From Roseicyclus sp. (GTDB lineage Bacteria > Pseudomonadota > Alphaproteobacteria > Rhodobacterales > Rhodobacteraceae), in contig JAGYLB010000115.1 in the NCBI GenBank assembly GCA_018401055.1, forward strand, positions 3,453 through 67,452: a stretch of 64,000 nucleotides of DNA. Direction: 5' to 3'. The number at the start of each line of letters is the position of its first letter. Position 1 is the first letter of the stretch. A program made the translations under genes and the position numbers. The notes under the pieces were generated by a model. It was not told where the DNA came from, ran no database searches, and saw only the letters and a program-made list of their open reading frames with translations. This document shows, in pieces, positions 32,327-41,928 of the stretch.

Positions 32327-33077
32327 TCAGAGCCGGTCCAGCGCGCGGTCGAGCCAGCCGAGGAAGCCTTGCGGCGTCTCGGATACAGGGGTCAGGAAGG
32401 GGGCGAGGATGTCGGTTTGCTCGAGCTGGTCCTTGGGGCGCGGCGGCAGGTATTTGTTGACGGGTTTGGTGCCCATGCTCGGGCATCAGGTCGATGCCGC
32501 CGCGCGTCTGCCACGAGTTGGCTCACGTCGCTCTCCGGATCGCCCAGATCGCCGAAATGGCGCGCGCCCGAGGGGCAGGTGCGCACGCAGGCCGGTTCGC
32601 GGTCGCGCTCGGGCAGGTTCTCGTTGTAGATGCGGTCGACACAGAGCGTGCATTTCTTCATCACGCCCGCCGCCGCGTCCATCTCGCGCGCGCCATAGGG
32701 GCAGGCCCAGGCGCAGAGCCCGCAGCCGATGCAGTCGGTCTCGTTGACCAGCACGATGCCGTCCTCCACGCGCTTGTAGCTGGCGCCTGTGGGGCAGACG
32801 GTGACGCAGGGCGCGTCTTCGCAATGCAGGCAGGATTTGGGGAAATGCACCAGTTGTGCCGGGCCGGTCTCGGGCGTGACCTCGTAGCTGTGGACGCGGT
32901 TGAGGAAGGTGCCCGAGGGGTCGGCGCCGTAGGCGTCGATGATCCGACAAGCGGCGCGCCGTAGGCTTCGGTGTTCCAGCCCTTGCAGGCGATCACGCAG
33001 GCATGACAGCCGACGCAGGTGTCAAGGTCGATGACAAGCCCGAGCTTGCGGGTGGTCGCGGCGGGAAGCTGGGTCAT
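32327..33077 (-). CDS. soeB: SoeB/DmsB-type ferredoxin subunit with four [4Fe-4S] sites (frameshifted)
   Basis: Electron-transfer subunit of about 250 residues, beginning MTQLPAATTRKLGLVIDLDT. Four cysteine groups are visible across the frames: CVGCHACVIACK, CLHCEDAPCVTVCPTG, CIGCGLCAWACPYG, and CTLC with CVRTCPSG. The C-terminus ends GFLGWLDRALDRL with TGA at 32327-32329. Frame changes lie at about 32900-32950 and 32480-32500. No Tat or Sec signal is present, so a cytoplasmic location is inferred, together with a likewise unsignalled catalytic subunit. The alpha/beta hydrolase gene lies 56 bp upstream and soeC follows directly. Confidence 0.8.
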
Positions 33078-33133
33078 GGGGCGGGCCCGGACAGGGCGGC
33101 GGTGGAAGGTGCGCGAGGTCGGCGGCGAAACGG

Positions 33134-33920
33134 TCAGGAGGCGCCGAGGAAAGGCGCGTGGCCGATGCGCTCGTAGCCGATGAAACGGCCATCGGGCATC
33201 AGGTCGGCCGCGACGCGCCCGGTCTCATGGGCGACGACGCGGTCGGCGAGGCCGTGGATGACGAGGCCGGGACAGGTCATCGCGGTATAGGTCGGCCGCA
33301 GGTCGAGATCGGCGGCGAAGAGCGCGCGGCGGGCGTGCGCAGGGCAGAGCATGTTGACGCCGACGAGTTCCGCGTAGGTGGTGCGGTCGAGCGGATCGGT
33401 GGTGCAGCCTTCGACGAAGCGGGCGGTGGCGTGCAGGCGGCGCGGCAGGTCGTCGGTGTAGAGATCGCGGTCGAGACCGGGAGGCGGGGCCGACCATCCA
33501 GTCCTCGCGCGCGCGGCCGATGGCGAGGATGCCGCCCGCCAGCACGACGCCCGCCAGATGCGCGGCGCCATGGGTGGCGAGATGTGCAGCTTAATGACGC
33601 GGCTGCCGTAGGACCAGCCGACGAAAGTTGGGGCGGTGAAGGTCTGCGGCCGCGATGACGGCAGCGATGTCATCGCCCCAAAGCGCTGCACGTCGGTATA
33701 GGCGGCGGGGTCTCAGGCTTGTCCGAGGCGCCATGGCCGCGCAGGTCGAGGGTGACGAGGTGGAAACGGTCGGCCAGCCGGTCGAGGGTCGGCTGCCAGC
33801 AGGTGGAAACCTGCGACCAGCAAAATGAATGAGCAGGATCGGAGGATGACGGGGGGCGTAGAAGCGGTGAGTGAAGGCAGGCGGGTGCCGTCCGGTCGAG
33901 GTGGCGAAATGGGTGGTCAT
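33134..33920 (-). CDS. Alpha/beta hydrolase inside the soe operon (frameshifted)
   Basis: About 262 residues. Start MTTHFATSTGRHPPAFTHRF at 33920. Seen in pieces: the oxyanion region LLIHFAG, the nucleophile elbow FVGWSYGSRVI (GxSxG with Ser), PGLVIHGLADRVVAHETGRV with the catalytic Asp, and the His in ERIGHAPFLGAS at the end. At least three frame changes occur (about 33800, 33700 and 33495). It sits between the catalytic and iron-sulfur subunit genes of the molybdoenzyme, all on the minus strand, and a gene-tail repeat separates it from soeA. Its substrate and its link to sulfur oxidation are unknown. Confidence 0.7.
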
Positions 33921-33977
33921 GGGTGGCGGTCTGGGGTCTTTACCCAGTGGGATTTCGTCACCTGCAGCGCCGACCAG

Positions 33978-34058
33978 CCGGGGCTCTGCCCCCCGGACCC
34001 CGACAGAGGGGCTGTCTGCCCTGCACACCCCCGAGGATATTTGGAAAACAGAGAAGGG
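33978..34058 (-). repeat. Dispersed gene-tail repeat, copy 2
   Basis: Read on the minus strand (the orientation of soeA) it starts CTTCTCTGTTTTCC then AAATATCCTCGGGGG, has GGCAGACAGCCCCTC in the middle, and ends GGGGGCAGAGCCCCGG. The beginning starts 10 bases behind the inferred soeA stop. The middle block is shared with copy 4 and the last block with copies 1 and 3. Confidence 0.8.
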
Positions 34059-34067
34059 ATGGCGCAG

Positions 34068-36928
34068 TCATCGGCCGATCTTCCAGGCGAGGGGATTTCG
34101 GGCCGCGGCCCACGGGTGAGGCGAGCGTCGGGAAGGCGGGATGCGCCTCGCGCGGCGGCGTGGCGACCTTTTCGATCCGCACGCGCAGATCGAACCAGGC
34201 GGCCTGTCCGGTAATGGGATCGGAATTGGCCCAGCGGTGGCCGTCACCCTTGGGCGGCAGAAGCTCGTGGATCAGGTGGTTGAGGAGGAAGCCGCGCGTC
34301 GCCTCCGGCGCGCCGGGGTCGAGCGCCCAGGCGCCTTTACGTTTGCCGATGGCGTTCCAGGTCCAGACGGTGTTGTCGTTGAGCGCGCCATGCGCGCCAC
34401 CGGCACCGTGATCGTCGCCATGGGCCGAGCTGACCCGCGCCCAGTCGCCGTCCTGCAAGCCATGTTTCCTCCACAGACTTCGTCGGCAGGTAGAGGGGGT
34501 TTTCGCCGTGGATCTGCCTCAGCCAGGCGTTCTGGCTGCCCCAGGAATGATACATCGCCATCGGGCGTTGGGTCAGCGCGTGGACCGGGAATTCCATCGG
34601 GTCGACGCCGGTCGTTCTCGAACGGCGCGATACCAGATCGGCAGCGGGTCCATCGGTGCTTGATGCGGTCGCGCAGGTGATCGGGCGGCTGGCGCGTCGC
34701 CATGCCCTTCGGCGGCCAGCTGGAACTTGCGCATCGGTTCGCACGTCAGAGCTGGAAGATCGTAGGTCGGGGCGCGTCATAGAGCCCGATCTCGACGGCC
34801 CAATCCTGATAGGCCTTGTTCCACGGTTTGTAGAACTAGGCCTTCCTCGGGAATGTGGCCGATCCAGAACCCGCCATTCGGCGATGTAGCTGTCGATCTG
34901 CGTCGCGTTGGGCGTCGCCGCGCCCGCTCGTGTCAGCCCGTCTTCGCCCACGCGCCAGCCCGCGAGCGGGCCAATGCCGGGGCGGCGTTCGTGGTTGGTG
35001 ATGTAATCGGCGTAATCGGCATAGGTCGGGCTGCCGTCCTGCGTCGACGAAGCCCGGCAGGCCCAGCTTGTGCGCCAAGCTCGCAGCAGGACCGACTGGA
35101 AGCCGCGCACATCGCGGTCGGGTTCAACCACCGGCCAGCGGATCGCGTCCGCCGCGGCATCCGGCCTCGCAGATCGGGCGGTCGAGCAGCGAGATGCAGT
35201 CGTGCCGTTCCAGATAGGTCGTGTCGGGCAGGATCAGGTCGGCATAGGCCACCATTTCCGACGAATAGGCATCGGAGTAGATGATGATGCGGGATGACGT
35301 ACTCGCCGTTCTCGTCGGTGTCGGTCAGCATCGTCGATGACTGCCGACGTGTTCATCGACGAGTTCCACGCCATGTTCGCCATGTAGAGGAACAGCGTGT
35401 CGATCTTGTAGGGATCGCCCGCATGGGCGTTGGAGATCACCATGTGCATCAGCCCGTGGGCGGACATCGGGTTTTCCCAGGTGAAGGCCTTGTCGATGCG
35501 TTGTGGGCGAGTGCCGTCTTCCTCGAGCAGCCAGGTCCTCCGGGCCCATGGACGAAGCCCAGGTGCGGGCCGTCGAGCGGCTTGCCGGGGTCGCGCTTGC
35601 AATGCGGCCTCGGGTGCGCTCTCGGCCGGTTTGGGATAGGGCGGCTTGAACCGGAAGCCGCCGGGCACTCTCGACCGTGCCCAGCAGGATCTGCAACACA
35701 TGCAGCGCGCGGCAGGTCTGAAAGCCGTTGGAATGGGCCGAGATACCGCGCATGGCGTGCATGGCGACGGGGCGGCCGATCATTGTCTCGTGCCGCTCGC
35801 CGCGGAAGTCGGTCCAAGGTTGGGCAATCTCGATGGCCTCGTCGAAGGCCACGCGGGCAAGCTCGGCGGCCAGCGCGTGGATCTGCGCGGCGCCGGGATG
35901 CCGCAGCGTGTCGGCGACAGCCTCGGGGGCGTAATCCGCCGACAGGTATCGGTCTGCGAGGATCTGGAACACGGGGCGATGCGTGATGCCCGCCCGCCTG
36001 TAGCCATGCGCCAGCCCCGGTTTCACACCCGGTGCGTCGAAGGCCGTGGGCAGGCCGGTCTTGCGATCCAGCACCAGCGGCTTGCCGCGCGCATCGCGCA
36101 GGAAGAGGCCGTTTTCCGGGCTGGCGGGGTCTTCGTTCACCAGCACAGGCGCATTGGTGAAGCGGGTGAGATAGTCGAGATCGATCTTGCCTGCCTTGAG
36201 CAGGCAATGGATCAGCGACAGGATCAACAGGCCATCGGTGCCCGGCGTGATGCCGATCCAGTCATCGGCCACCGCGTTGTAGCCGGTGCGGATCGGGTTG
36301 ATGCCGATCACCCGTGCGCCGCGCGCCTTGAGCTGGCCCAGCCCCATCTTGATCGGGTTGCTGTCGTGATCCTCGGCCACGCCGAACAGGAGCAACAGCT
36401 TGGTGCGTTCCCAGTCGGGCTGGCCGAATTCCCAAAACGCGCCCCCCATCGTGGTGATGCCGGCGGCGGCCATGTTGACGGAGCAGAACCCGCCATGTGC
36501 CGCGTAGTTGGGCGTGCCGAAATTCTGCGCCCAGCAGCCGGTGAAGCGACTGCGACTGGTCGCGTCCGGTGAAGAAGGCGAGTTTTTCGGCGCGGTGCCG
36601 CGCGAGCGGCGCCATCCAGTCCACTGCCGTTTGCAGCGCCTCGTCCCAGCTGATTTCCTCGAACTGGCCCGAACCGCGCGGGCCAACCCGCTTGCAGGGG
36701 CGCGCGCAGGCGCGAGGGCGCGTTGACCTGCATGATGCCGGCCGATCCCTTGGCGCAGAGCACGCCCTTGTTGACCGGGTGGTCGCGGTTGCCTTCGATA
36801 TAGGCGACGCGCCCCGCCTTCAGGTGCACGTCGATGCCGCAACGGCAGGCGCACATGTAGCAGGTGGTCTTGCGGATCTCGTCCGAGACCTTAGGCGACA
36901 GGTCGAGATGTGGTTCAGGGTGACCCAT
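34068..36928 (-). CDS. soeA: SoeA-type molybdopterin oxidoreductase catalytic subunit (multiply frameshifted)
   Basis: Large bis-MGD enzyme of the DMSO-reductase superfamily, about 950 residues. Start MGHPEPHLDLSPKVSDEI at 36928 with ribosome-binding site GGGAGGG. The N-terminal [4Fe-4S] motif is CYMCACRCGIDV with a later GVLCAKGSAG. Then come FGTPNYAAHGGFCSVNMAAA (its Cys is the probable Mo ligand), LLLLFGVAEDHDSNPIKMGL, PIRTGYNAVADDWIGITPGT and RGISAHSNGFQTCRALHVL. No Tat signal is present, so the enzyme is cytoplasmic; with DmsC- and DmsB-type partners this is the layout of SoeABC sulfite dehydrogenase known from purple sulfur bacteria and roseobacters. The region 34000-35650 has many frame changes. 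I place the end at TGA 34068-34070, where one frame reads RNPLAWKIGR. A respiratory DMSO or other oxidoreductase remains possible. Confidence 0.7.
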
Positions 36929-37095
36929 CCGCCCTCCCCGCGGTCGAGTTGTCCGAATGCAAGGTTTGGCCGGGTGCGCGCCGGGATGCAATGGCCCGCG
37001 GGGCGATCCGCGAAGAATGGGCGCAGTGTAAACATAAGTTGACAGTTTGGGGGCGTGCTCCGATAGTGGGGACTGCTCACGAACCGGACCCGCCC

Positions 37096-38364
37096 ATGCC
37101 CAAGGATCATTCCCCGCCCGGTCTGACCGTGCCTGCCCTGACAGGGGCCGCCCGGCCCGGTCTGTGCACCGATTGCGGCGTCAGCCGCATGGGCGATGGG
37201 CGCGCCTGTGGGCGGGCCTGCCAGTTCATCCAGCCCGATTACGAGGGGCTCGAGGCGCGGGTGCATGGCCGCGTGGCCGATCCCGCGCAAGGCGAGGAGG
37301 CGTTTTTCGGCGTGACGCAGAGCATGATCCGCGCCCGCCTCACGCCGCCTGCCGATGGCGCGCAATGGACCGGCATCACCACGGCCTTGGCCGCCCGGCT
37401 GCTGGAGCAAGGTGCTGTCGATGCGGTGCTGGCCGTCCGCCCCCACCCCGAGGACAAATGGCGCCCCGAGCCCGTCATCGTGACCGAGCCCTCTGCGCTG
37501 GCGCAGTGTCGCGGCATGCGCATGGGCTATGCGCCCACGCTGGCTGCTCTGGAACCGGCCGCCGCCGCGGGGCACAGGCGCATCGCGGTGATCGGCATTC
37601 CCTGTCAGGTCTATGCCCTGCGCGCGCTGGAGGCGGAACTGGGCTTCGAGCAGATCCTCGTGATCGGAACGCCGTGTTCCGACAACACCACGACCGAGAA
37701 TTTCCACGAATTCCTTGCCCTTCTCGACGAACGCCCCGACACGATCTCCTACCTCGAGTTCCGCGCGGATTTCCGGGTCGAGCTGCGCTTCGACGATGGC
37801 CGCCCGACGCGGACGGTGCCCTTCCTCAAGCTGCCGATCTCGAAATTGCGGGCGGATTTCTTTCCGATGACCTGCAAGACCTGCGTCGATTACACCAACC
37901 GGCTGGCTGATATCACGGTGGGCTACATGGGCGGCGATGGCGACCAATGGGTGATCGCACGCAATGCGCGTGGCGCCGCGATGCTGGCTGCGATCGAGGA
38001 ACGGTTGAGCGTCGCGCCCCTGACCGACAAGGGCAAGCGCGGCGGCGCGGTCAAGGGGTTCCTGACCAACACCGAACGCGCGGCGGGTGGTCTGCCGCTG
38101 CGGTCCATGCCCGACTGGGCGCGACCGATCGTGAGCTTCCTGCAACCAAGGATCGGGCCGCGGGGCCTCGAATTCGCCCGTGCCCGGGTCGAGATGAAGG
38201 CGATCGAGACGATCTTGCACCTGCGCCGTGCCCATCCCGCGCGGATCAAGAACATGGTGCCTGAACATGTCTGGCGGGTCGCCGCGCGCTACGGCCTCGT
38301 CCCCGCCGCGGGCGAGACGCGGGAGGATGCCGAGACGGTCACCCCGAAGGTAAACGAATCGTAA
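37096..38364 (+). CDS. Coenzyme F420 hydrogenase/dehydrogenase beta-subunit (BciB-like) family protein
   Basis: Complete 422-residue iron-sulfur flavoprotein of the FrhB/FdhB family. The N-terminus has a cysteine cluster GLCTDCGVSRMGDGRACGRA followed by CQFIQPDY. The middle has the flavin-domain segment IGIPCQVYALRALEAELG and GTPCSDNTTTENFHEFL, then FFPMTCKTCVDYTNRLADIT with further cysteines. Relatives include ferredoxin-dependent divinyl-chlorophyllide reductase BciB and 7-hydroxymethyl-chlorophyll reductase, but no photosynthesis gene is visible here, so I do not assign that role. It is divergent from soeA with 167 bp between, possibly sharing a control region. A gene-tail repeat follows 5 bases after the TAA stop. 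Confidence 0.8.
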   Translation: MPKDHSPPGLTVPALTGAARPGLCTDCGVSRMGDGRACGRACQFIQPDYEGLEARVHGRVADPAQGEEAFFGVTQSMIRARLTPPADGAQWTGITTALAARLLEQGAVDAVLAVRPHPEDKWRPEPVIVTEPSALAQCRGMRMGYAPTLAALEPAAAAGHRRIAVIGIPCQVYALRALEAELGFEQILVIGTPCSDNTTTENFHEFLALLDERPDTISYLEFRADFRVELRFDDGRPTRTVPFLKLPISKLRADFFPMTCKTCVDYTNRLADITVGYMGGDGDQWVIARNARGAAMLAAIEERLSVAPLTDKGKRGGAVKGFLTNTERAAGGLPLRSMPDWARPIVSFLQPRIGPRGLEFARARVEMKAIETILHLRRAHPARIKNMVPEHVWRVAARYGLVPAAGETREDAETVTPKVNES

Positions 38365-38369
38365 AGAGC

Positions 38370-38428
38370 CTTCTCTGTTTCGAAAATATCCCGGGGGAGT
38401 CGCGCTTGCGCGACGGGGCAGAGCCCCC
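38370..38428 (+). repeat. Dispersed gene-tail repeat, copy 3
   Basis: Starts CTTCTCTGTTTCG then AAAATATCCCGGGGGAG, followed by the perfect hairpin GTCGCGC-TT-GCGCGAC and by GGGGC-AGA-GCCCC (38415-38427). It lies 5 bases behind the stop of the F420-hydrogenase-beta-like gene, in its orientation, in the 94 bp between that gene and the convergent oxygenase gene. Confidence 0.85.
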
Positions 38429-38458
38429 GCCGACATCGGCCAAGGGACGCGCCTCTGG

Positions 38459-39647
38459 TCAGTGAATGACCATCAGCCCTTCGCGCACCAGCCGACGCAC
38501 CAGCACCGAGCTTGCCCGCGTCATCCAGATCGCCGGGCAGGTCGCCGACCCTGACATCACGCGCGGTCACCGCGAAGCCGAGCGTTTCGCGGGCGAAATC
38601 CGGCAATACGATTTCCGTGCCCTGACACACGAGGCGCACGGTGCTCTCTTCCTCGAAATGCGTCATGTCGTGGATCAGATGGGGCCGGGCGCCCACGCGG
38701 CTGTCGATGCCGAGATCCCTGAGCTTGACCAGCTGGGCCATCTGCCCCTCGACGCGCGGCACGCGGCCGGTGAGGAAATCTTGTTTGAAGCTTTCCATCA
38801 GCTTGCCCAGCGGCGCACTTTTGGCGATCAGCTCCAGCATCTGTTCGAAATCCTGCTGATGCGCGGTGAAGTCATACCCGGGGCTGGCGTAGCCCGGCGG
38901 CAGGGCGCGGCGCAGTCGCGGCTCGCGGTGGGCCATGATGTTGACCGCCTCGACCAGCACATCGGCCCAGGTCCGGCACATCAGCCCCGTGGTGATGTGC
39001 AGCGACGGCTCGCCTGTGGCGACCGCGTCATGGGCCAGACCGCGCGGCACATAGAGCATGTCGCCCGGCTGCAACACGAAGCGCTCGGTTTCCGCGCCCA
39101 CCTGCACGAGGCTGGGGTCGAACCCCTGCGAGGTCAGCGGCAGTTCGACGGGCGTATCGTAGAACCGCCATTCCTTGCTGCCTGCGATCTGCAGCACGAT
39201 CACGTCGTGATCGTCGTAATGCGCGTTGAAGCCCTGGCTTTGCGCCTGGGTCATGTAGATGTTGGTCTGCACCCGGCTGGAAAACACCGCCTCCAGCGCG
39301 CGGCAAAAGCGGGCAAGCTTGGGCAGGCGTTCGTGCAGGCCCGACAAGATCACGGTAGACCCGTCGGCGAAGAGCTGGTTCACGCGCACCGGGTCGACGA
39401 AACCGGATTCATAGGCGTAATCGGCGGGCGTGATGTCGCCTGCGGACCGCGTCACGGTGATCTCGGGCACGGACAGACCCATCGTCGTGACCACCCGGTC
39501 GATGTCGTCGAAGCTCAAGAGATCGCCATAATAGCCCGGATCGTTCCGGGCGACCCGCAGGGGCTTTTTCTCGAAATGCTCGGCGAAGAAGGTTGCGGGG
39601 GTGAACGGGGCGATGGTCCAGTCGAAGCTGTAGTCTTGGGATGTCAT
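38459..39647 (-). CDS. JmjC/cupin-type 2-oxoglutarate-dependent oxygenase, YcfD/ROX-like
   Basis: About 395 residues. It begins MTSQDYSFDWTIAPFTPATF then FAEHFEKKPLRVARND, the usual opening of ribosomal-protein hydroxylases. Iron-binding residues are visible: HxD in NAHYDDHDVIVLQIAGSKEW, and the distal His in LYVPRGLAHDAVATG. A C-terminal winged-helix-like region contains HLIHDMTHFEEESTVRLVCQ. In the uncorrected frame the protein runs 57 residues too far; one base change at about 38508 gives LVLVRRLVREGLMVIH then TGA at 38459-38461. Family members hydroxylate an Arg or His of ribosomal proteins; the target here is inferred, not shown. It is convergent with the preceding gene. Confidence 0.8.
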
Positions 39648-39821
39648 GGGCGCTCACGGAAACGGAATGGGTTGGCTTGCACTGTGACAGTCTGAACACG
39701 GCAAAGGGCAGGCGTCCATCCCCGGCGGATGCGGGGAAAAGCCGAGATTGACCGGGCCATGGGCCTCTGCGAAGGTCGGGGAGGGACCAAGCAAGACAGC
39801 GGGCAACAGGAGACACGTGCC

Positions 39822-40129
39822 ATGTCCAGCGATGACAAGAAGATACCGAAGACGCTGACGGACAGCGACATCAAGACCGAACACCAGTCGGGCCGCCGCA
39901 CTTTCCTCGGCCTGATGGCTGTCGAGGTGCCGCCGGTGCCGCTGCCGCCTCGACCGGCGGGCAGGCGCAGGCGCAGGCGACCGACGTGGACAACGGCAAC
40001 TGGACCGACCGGGGTGGTTGCGGGCGTGGCGGCGGCGGCCTTTACAGCGGGCGGACCGATGCCGACAACGGCAACATCACGGACCAGGCGGGCTATGGAC
40101 GGGGCGCGCCCTACTGCTGGAGGCGCTGA
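39822..40129 (+). CDS. Small exported protein with twin-arginine-like leader and DxDNGN repeats (frameshifted)
   Basis: About 102 residues after repair. The N-terminus MSSDDKKIPKTLTDSDIKTE leads to SGRRTFLGLMAVGGAAGAAA, a twin-arginine-type leader, once a G missing near 39924 is restored. The mature part contains two copies of a short motif, TDVDNGNWTDRGGCGRG and TDADNGNITDQAGYGRG, and ends APYCWRR with TGA at 40127-40129. I do not recognise a named family. The DxDNGN motif could bind a metal such as calcium; this is inference. The neighbour is the divergent oxygenase; a strong terminator follows at 40145. Confidence 0.6.
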
Positions 40130-40144
40130 CCTGACGATTATCGG

Positions 40145-40173
40145 AAAACGCGGCCTTTGGAGGCCGCGTTTTT
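40145..40173. terminator. Bidirectional intrinsic terminator
   Basis: AAAACGCGGCCT-TTGG-AGGCCGCGTTTTT: a perfect 9-bp GC-rich stem flanked by an A run and a T run. It lies between two convergent genes (39822-40129 on plus and 40192-40893 on minus). Confidence 0.9.
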
Positions 40174-40191
40174 CGTTTCCGGCCCTTTGGC

Positions 40192-40893
40192 TCAGATCAT
40201 CTTGATGACGTCCTTGTCGATGGCCAGAACATAGCCCTTGCGGGCGATGTTCTTGATCAACAGCTCGCTTACGATCTGGTTGCCCAGCGTGTCGCGCAGG
40301 CGCTTAATTCGGGTGGCGCCCGCGGCCTCGTCGGCATCGGTCTCGTGCTTGCCCGACACCATCGCCTCGATCTGCGCGCCCGACAGCACTTCGTCGTCCA
40401 GCCGCGCCTCGGCCAGCACCGACAGGGTTTCCATGGCGGCATCGGTCAGCTTGAATTCGAGGTTGTTGATCAAGACCACGCGTTCCTCGCGGCTGAGGAT
40501 CAGCGACGAGACCGTTATTCCCTGCCGCTCGATCTGGCCGATGCGGCGGTTGAGTGTCACGATGGTGACGAGGAACACGAGGCAGGCGACCAGCAGCGCC
40601 GTGGCGAACACCATCAGCACGAAGATCACCGCGCGGTAGCTTTCCAGCACCTTGGCAAACGAGGTGCCGGTTTGCGCCAGCACCTCCAGCACGCGGGTGG
40701 CGTCGGGGTTGCGCACATCGTTGAGCACGAAGACCTCGGCCACCGCGGCGTTGAAGGCATCGGCATCCGGCAGGTTCAGGAACAACAGCACCGCCGACGT
40801 CGCGAGGACCGCGACAACCGCCAGAACACCCAGTTGGACCACGCGCGTCGAGGCGATTCGCGTCTCAGAAACGGAGGAAGAATTCTCCGGCAT
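40192..40893 (-). CDS. Membrane-anchored winged-helix regulator (ToxR-like domain, reverse topology)
   Basis: Complete 233-residue protein with two membrane helices in the N-terminal half (VVQLGVLAVVAVLATSAVLL near residue 18 and VIFVLMVFATALLVACLVFL near residue 90). They enclose a periplasmic loop of about 45 residues. The C-terminal cytoplasmic domain resembles an OmpR/ToxR winged helix: LEFKLTDAAMETLSVLAEAR, VLSGAQIEAMVSG, then TRIKRLRDTLGNQIVSELLI and ARKGYVLAID, the RLRxxLG and KGYxL positions of the recognition helix and wing. Classical ToxR has the opposite order, DNA-binding domain first and membrane helix after. A basic/acidic amphipathic linker separates the last helix from the wing domain. 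Regulated genes unknown. Its start overlaps the upstream small secreted-protein gene by 29 bp. Confidence 0.7.
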   Translation of the reverse strand: MPENSSSVSETRIASTRVVQLGVLAVVAVLATSAVLLFLNLPDADAFNAAVAEVFVLNDVRNPDATRVLEVLAQTGTSFAKVLESYRAVIFVLMVFATALLVACLVFLVTIVTLNRRIGQIERQGITVSSLILSREERVVLINNLEFKLTDAAMETLSVLAEARLDDEVLSGAQIEAMVSGKHETDADEAAGATRIKRLRDTLGNQIVSELLIKNIARKGYVLAIDKDVIKMI

Positions 40894-41155
40894 CGGCCCT
40901 CCTCGGGGTGAGGCCCGATTGATCGAAGACCGACACCACCTGCAACAATTCCCAGCCGCCCTGCGCGATGCGCGCCGCGATCAGGGGCGTGGCGGCCCCG
41001 ACCGAACAGGCATCGGCAGGCAGTTCGATCACACCGTAGTGCAGTCTGAGGGGGTTATCCATCTTTGCGCGATAGTCGGCGTAACACTCGGCCAGGGCGG
41101 GTCCGGCGACAAGGCTGGCGGCTGCGGCGATAAACAGGGTGCGGATGTAGGTCAT
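40865..41155 (-). CDS. Small periplasmic protein of unknown function
   Basis: 96 residues. The signal peptide MTYIRTLFIAAAASLVAGPA is followed by LAECYADYRAKMDNPLRLHY, then GVIELPADACSVGAATPLIA. Two cysteines remain in the mature part. I do not recognise a domain. It precedes and overlaps (29 bp) the membrane-bound winged-helix gene, so the pair may be a sensor input and its regulator; that is inference from overlap only. The 214 bp upstream to 41369 contains no further gene that I can support. Confidence 0.65.
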   Translation of the reverse strand: MTYIRTLFIAAAASLVAGPALAECYADYRAKMDNPLRLHYGVIELPADACSVGAATPLIAARIAQGGWELLQVVSVFDQSGLTPRRADAGEFFLRF

Positions 41156-41369
41156 GGCATGCTCGATCAGTGAAACGGGGTCCCTGTGCCGGGACATCTG
41201 CAACCAGACATGCCGTGGACGCGACCTGTCATGCAATGACGGCGTCGGTTTCTGGTCCGTTATCCGATAACAGCCCGCCGATGTTGAGCGGCGGGCCCCG
41301 ATGCGGCGGGGTGGTGTCATCGCGGTCCCCGATGGGGTCGGCCCATGATCCCGAAGCAGGAGACGCGCC

Positions 41370-41834
41370 ATGTTCCAAACGCTTCGTACGACCCTTTCCG
41401 CTGCCGCGCTAAGCGCGGTGCTCGCCCTTGGTGCCATCGGCGCCAGCACCGCGCCAGCCCATGCCGACAGCCGCGATGCGGCCGCCGTTCTGGGCGGCAT
41501 CATTGCCCTCTATGCGCTTGGGCGGGCGCTGGACAACGGCAACACCCGTCATGTTCCGAGCCAGAACTACTACAACCCCGCCCGTCCGGCGCCGCAGGTC
41601 CACGTCCCGCATCGCCCCAACCAGATGGTCGCGCCCGCGCATTGCTACCGCGAGTTCCAGACCCGCGATGGTTATTTCCGGGGCTATTCCGGACCCTGTC
41701 TGCAGCGCAATGTGCAGTTCGGGTTGCCCGATGCCTGCGCGCGGGAATACCGCACTGACCGTGGCCCGCAGCTGTTCTTCGGCGGGCGTTGCATGGCGCA
41801 ATACGGCTGGGTGTCCGAACGGCGCCGTCACTGA
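41370..41834 (+). CDS. Small periplasmic protein of unknown function, Cys/Tyr-rich C-terminal domain
   Basis: 154 residues. The signal peptide [20 protein letters not shown] is cleaved near [10 protein letters not shown] short hydrophobic stretch [19 protein letters not shown] and a Pro/Asn/Tyr-rich linker precede a domain with four cysteines ([50 protein letters not shown]), a pattern suited to two disulfides. Proteins of this build are common in Rhodobacteraceae, but no function is known to me. The rnhB gene starts 95 bp downstream on the same strand. Confidence 0.7.
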   Translation: MFQTLRTTLSAAALSAVLALGAIGASTAPAHADSRDAAAVLGGIIALYALGRALDNGNTRHVPSQNYYNPARPAPQVHVPHRPNQMVAPAHCYREFQTRDGYFRGYSGPCLQRNVQFGLPDACAREYRTDRGPQLFFGGRCMAQYGWVSERRRH

Positions 41835-41928
41835 CCGCAACCAACCCTTTTCGAGCAGGCGACAGGGCGGTCCCCATCGGGGGTCGCCCGTTCTTGTATC
41901 CGGGCAGGCCGCGTGGGATGACGCGGGC

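Noticed and set aside
31445..36928. Respiratory DMSO or TMAO reductase (dmsABC)
   Set aside because: The catalytic subunit lacks a Tat signal and carries a probable cysteine Mo ligand (GGFCSVNM), which fits SoeA better. I keep DMSO reductase only as an alternative.
37096..38364. Divinyl-chlorophyllide reductase BciB, implying phototrophy
   Set aside because: No bacteriochlorophyll, carotenoid or reaction-centre gene is in the window, and the family has non-photosynthetic members.
39644..39901. An 85-codon open frame on the minus strand upstream of the JmjC-type gene
   Set aside because: It overlaps the leader and start of the plus-strand small exported protein, shows no motif, and looks like an antisense shadow.
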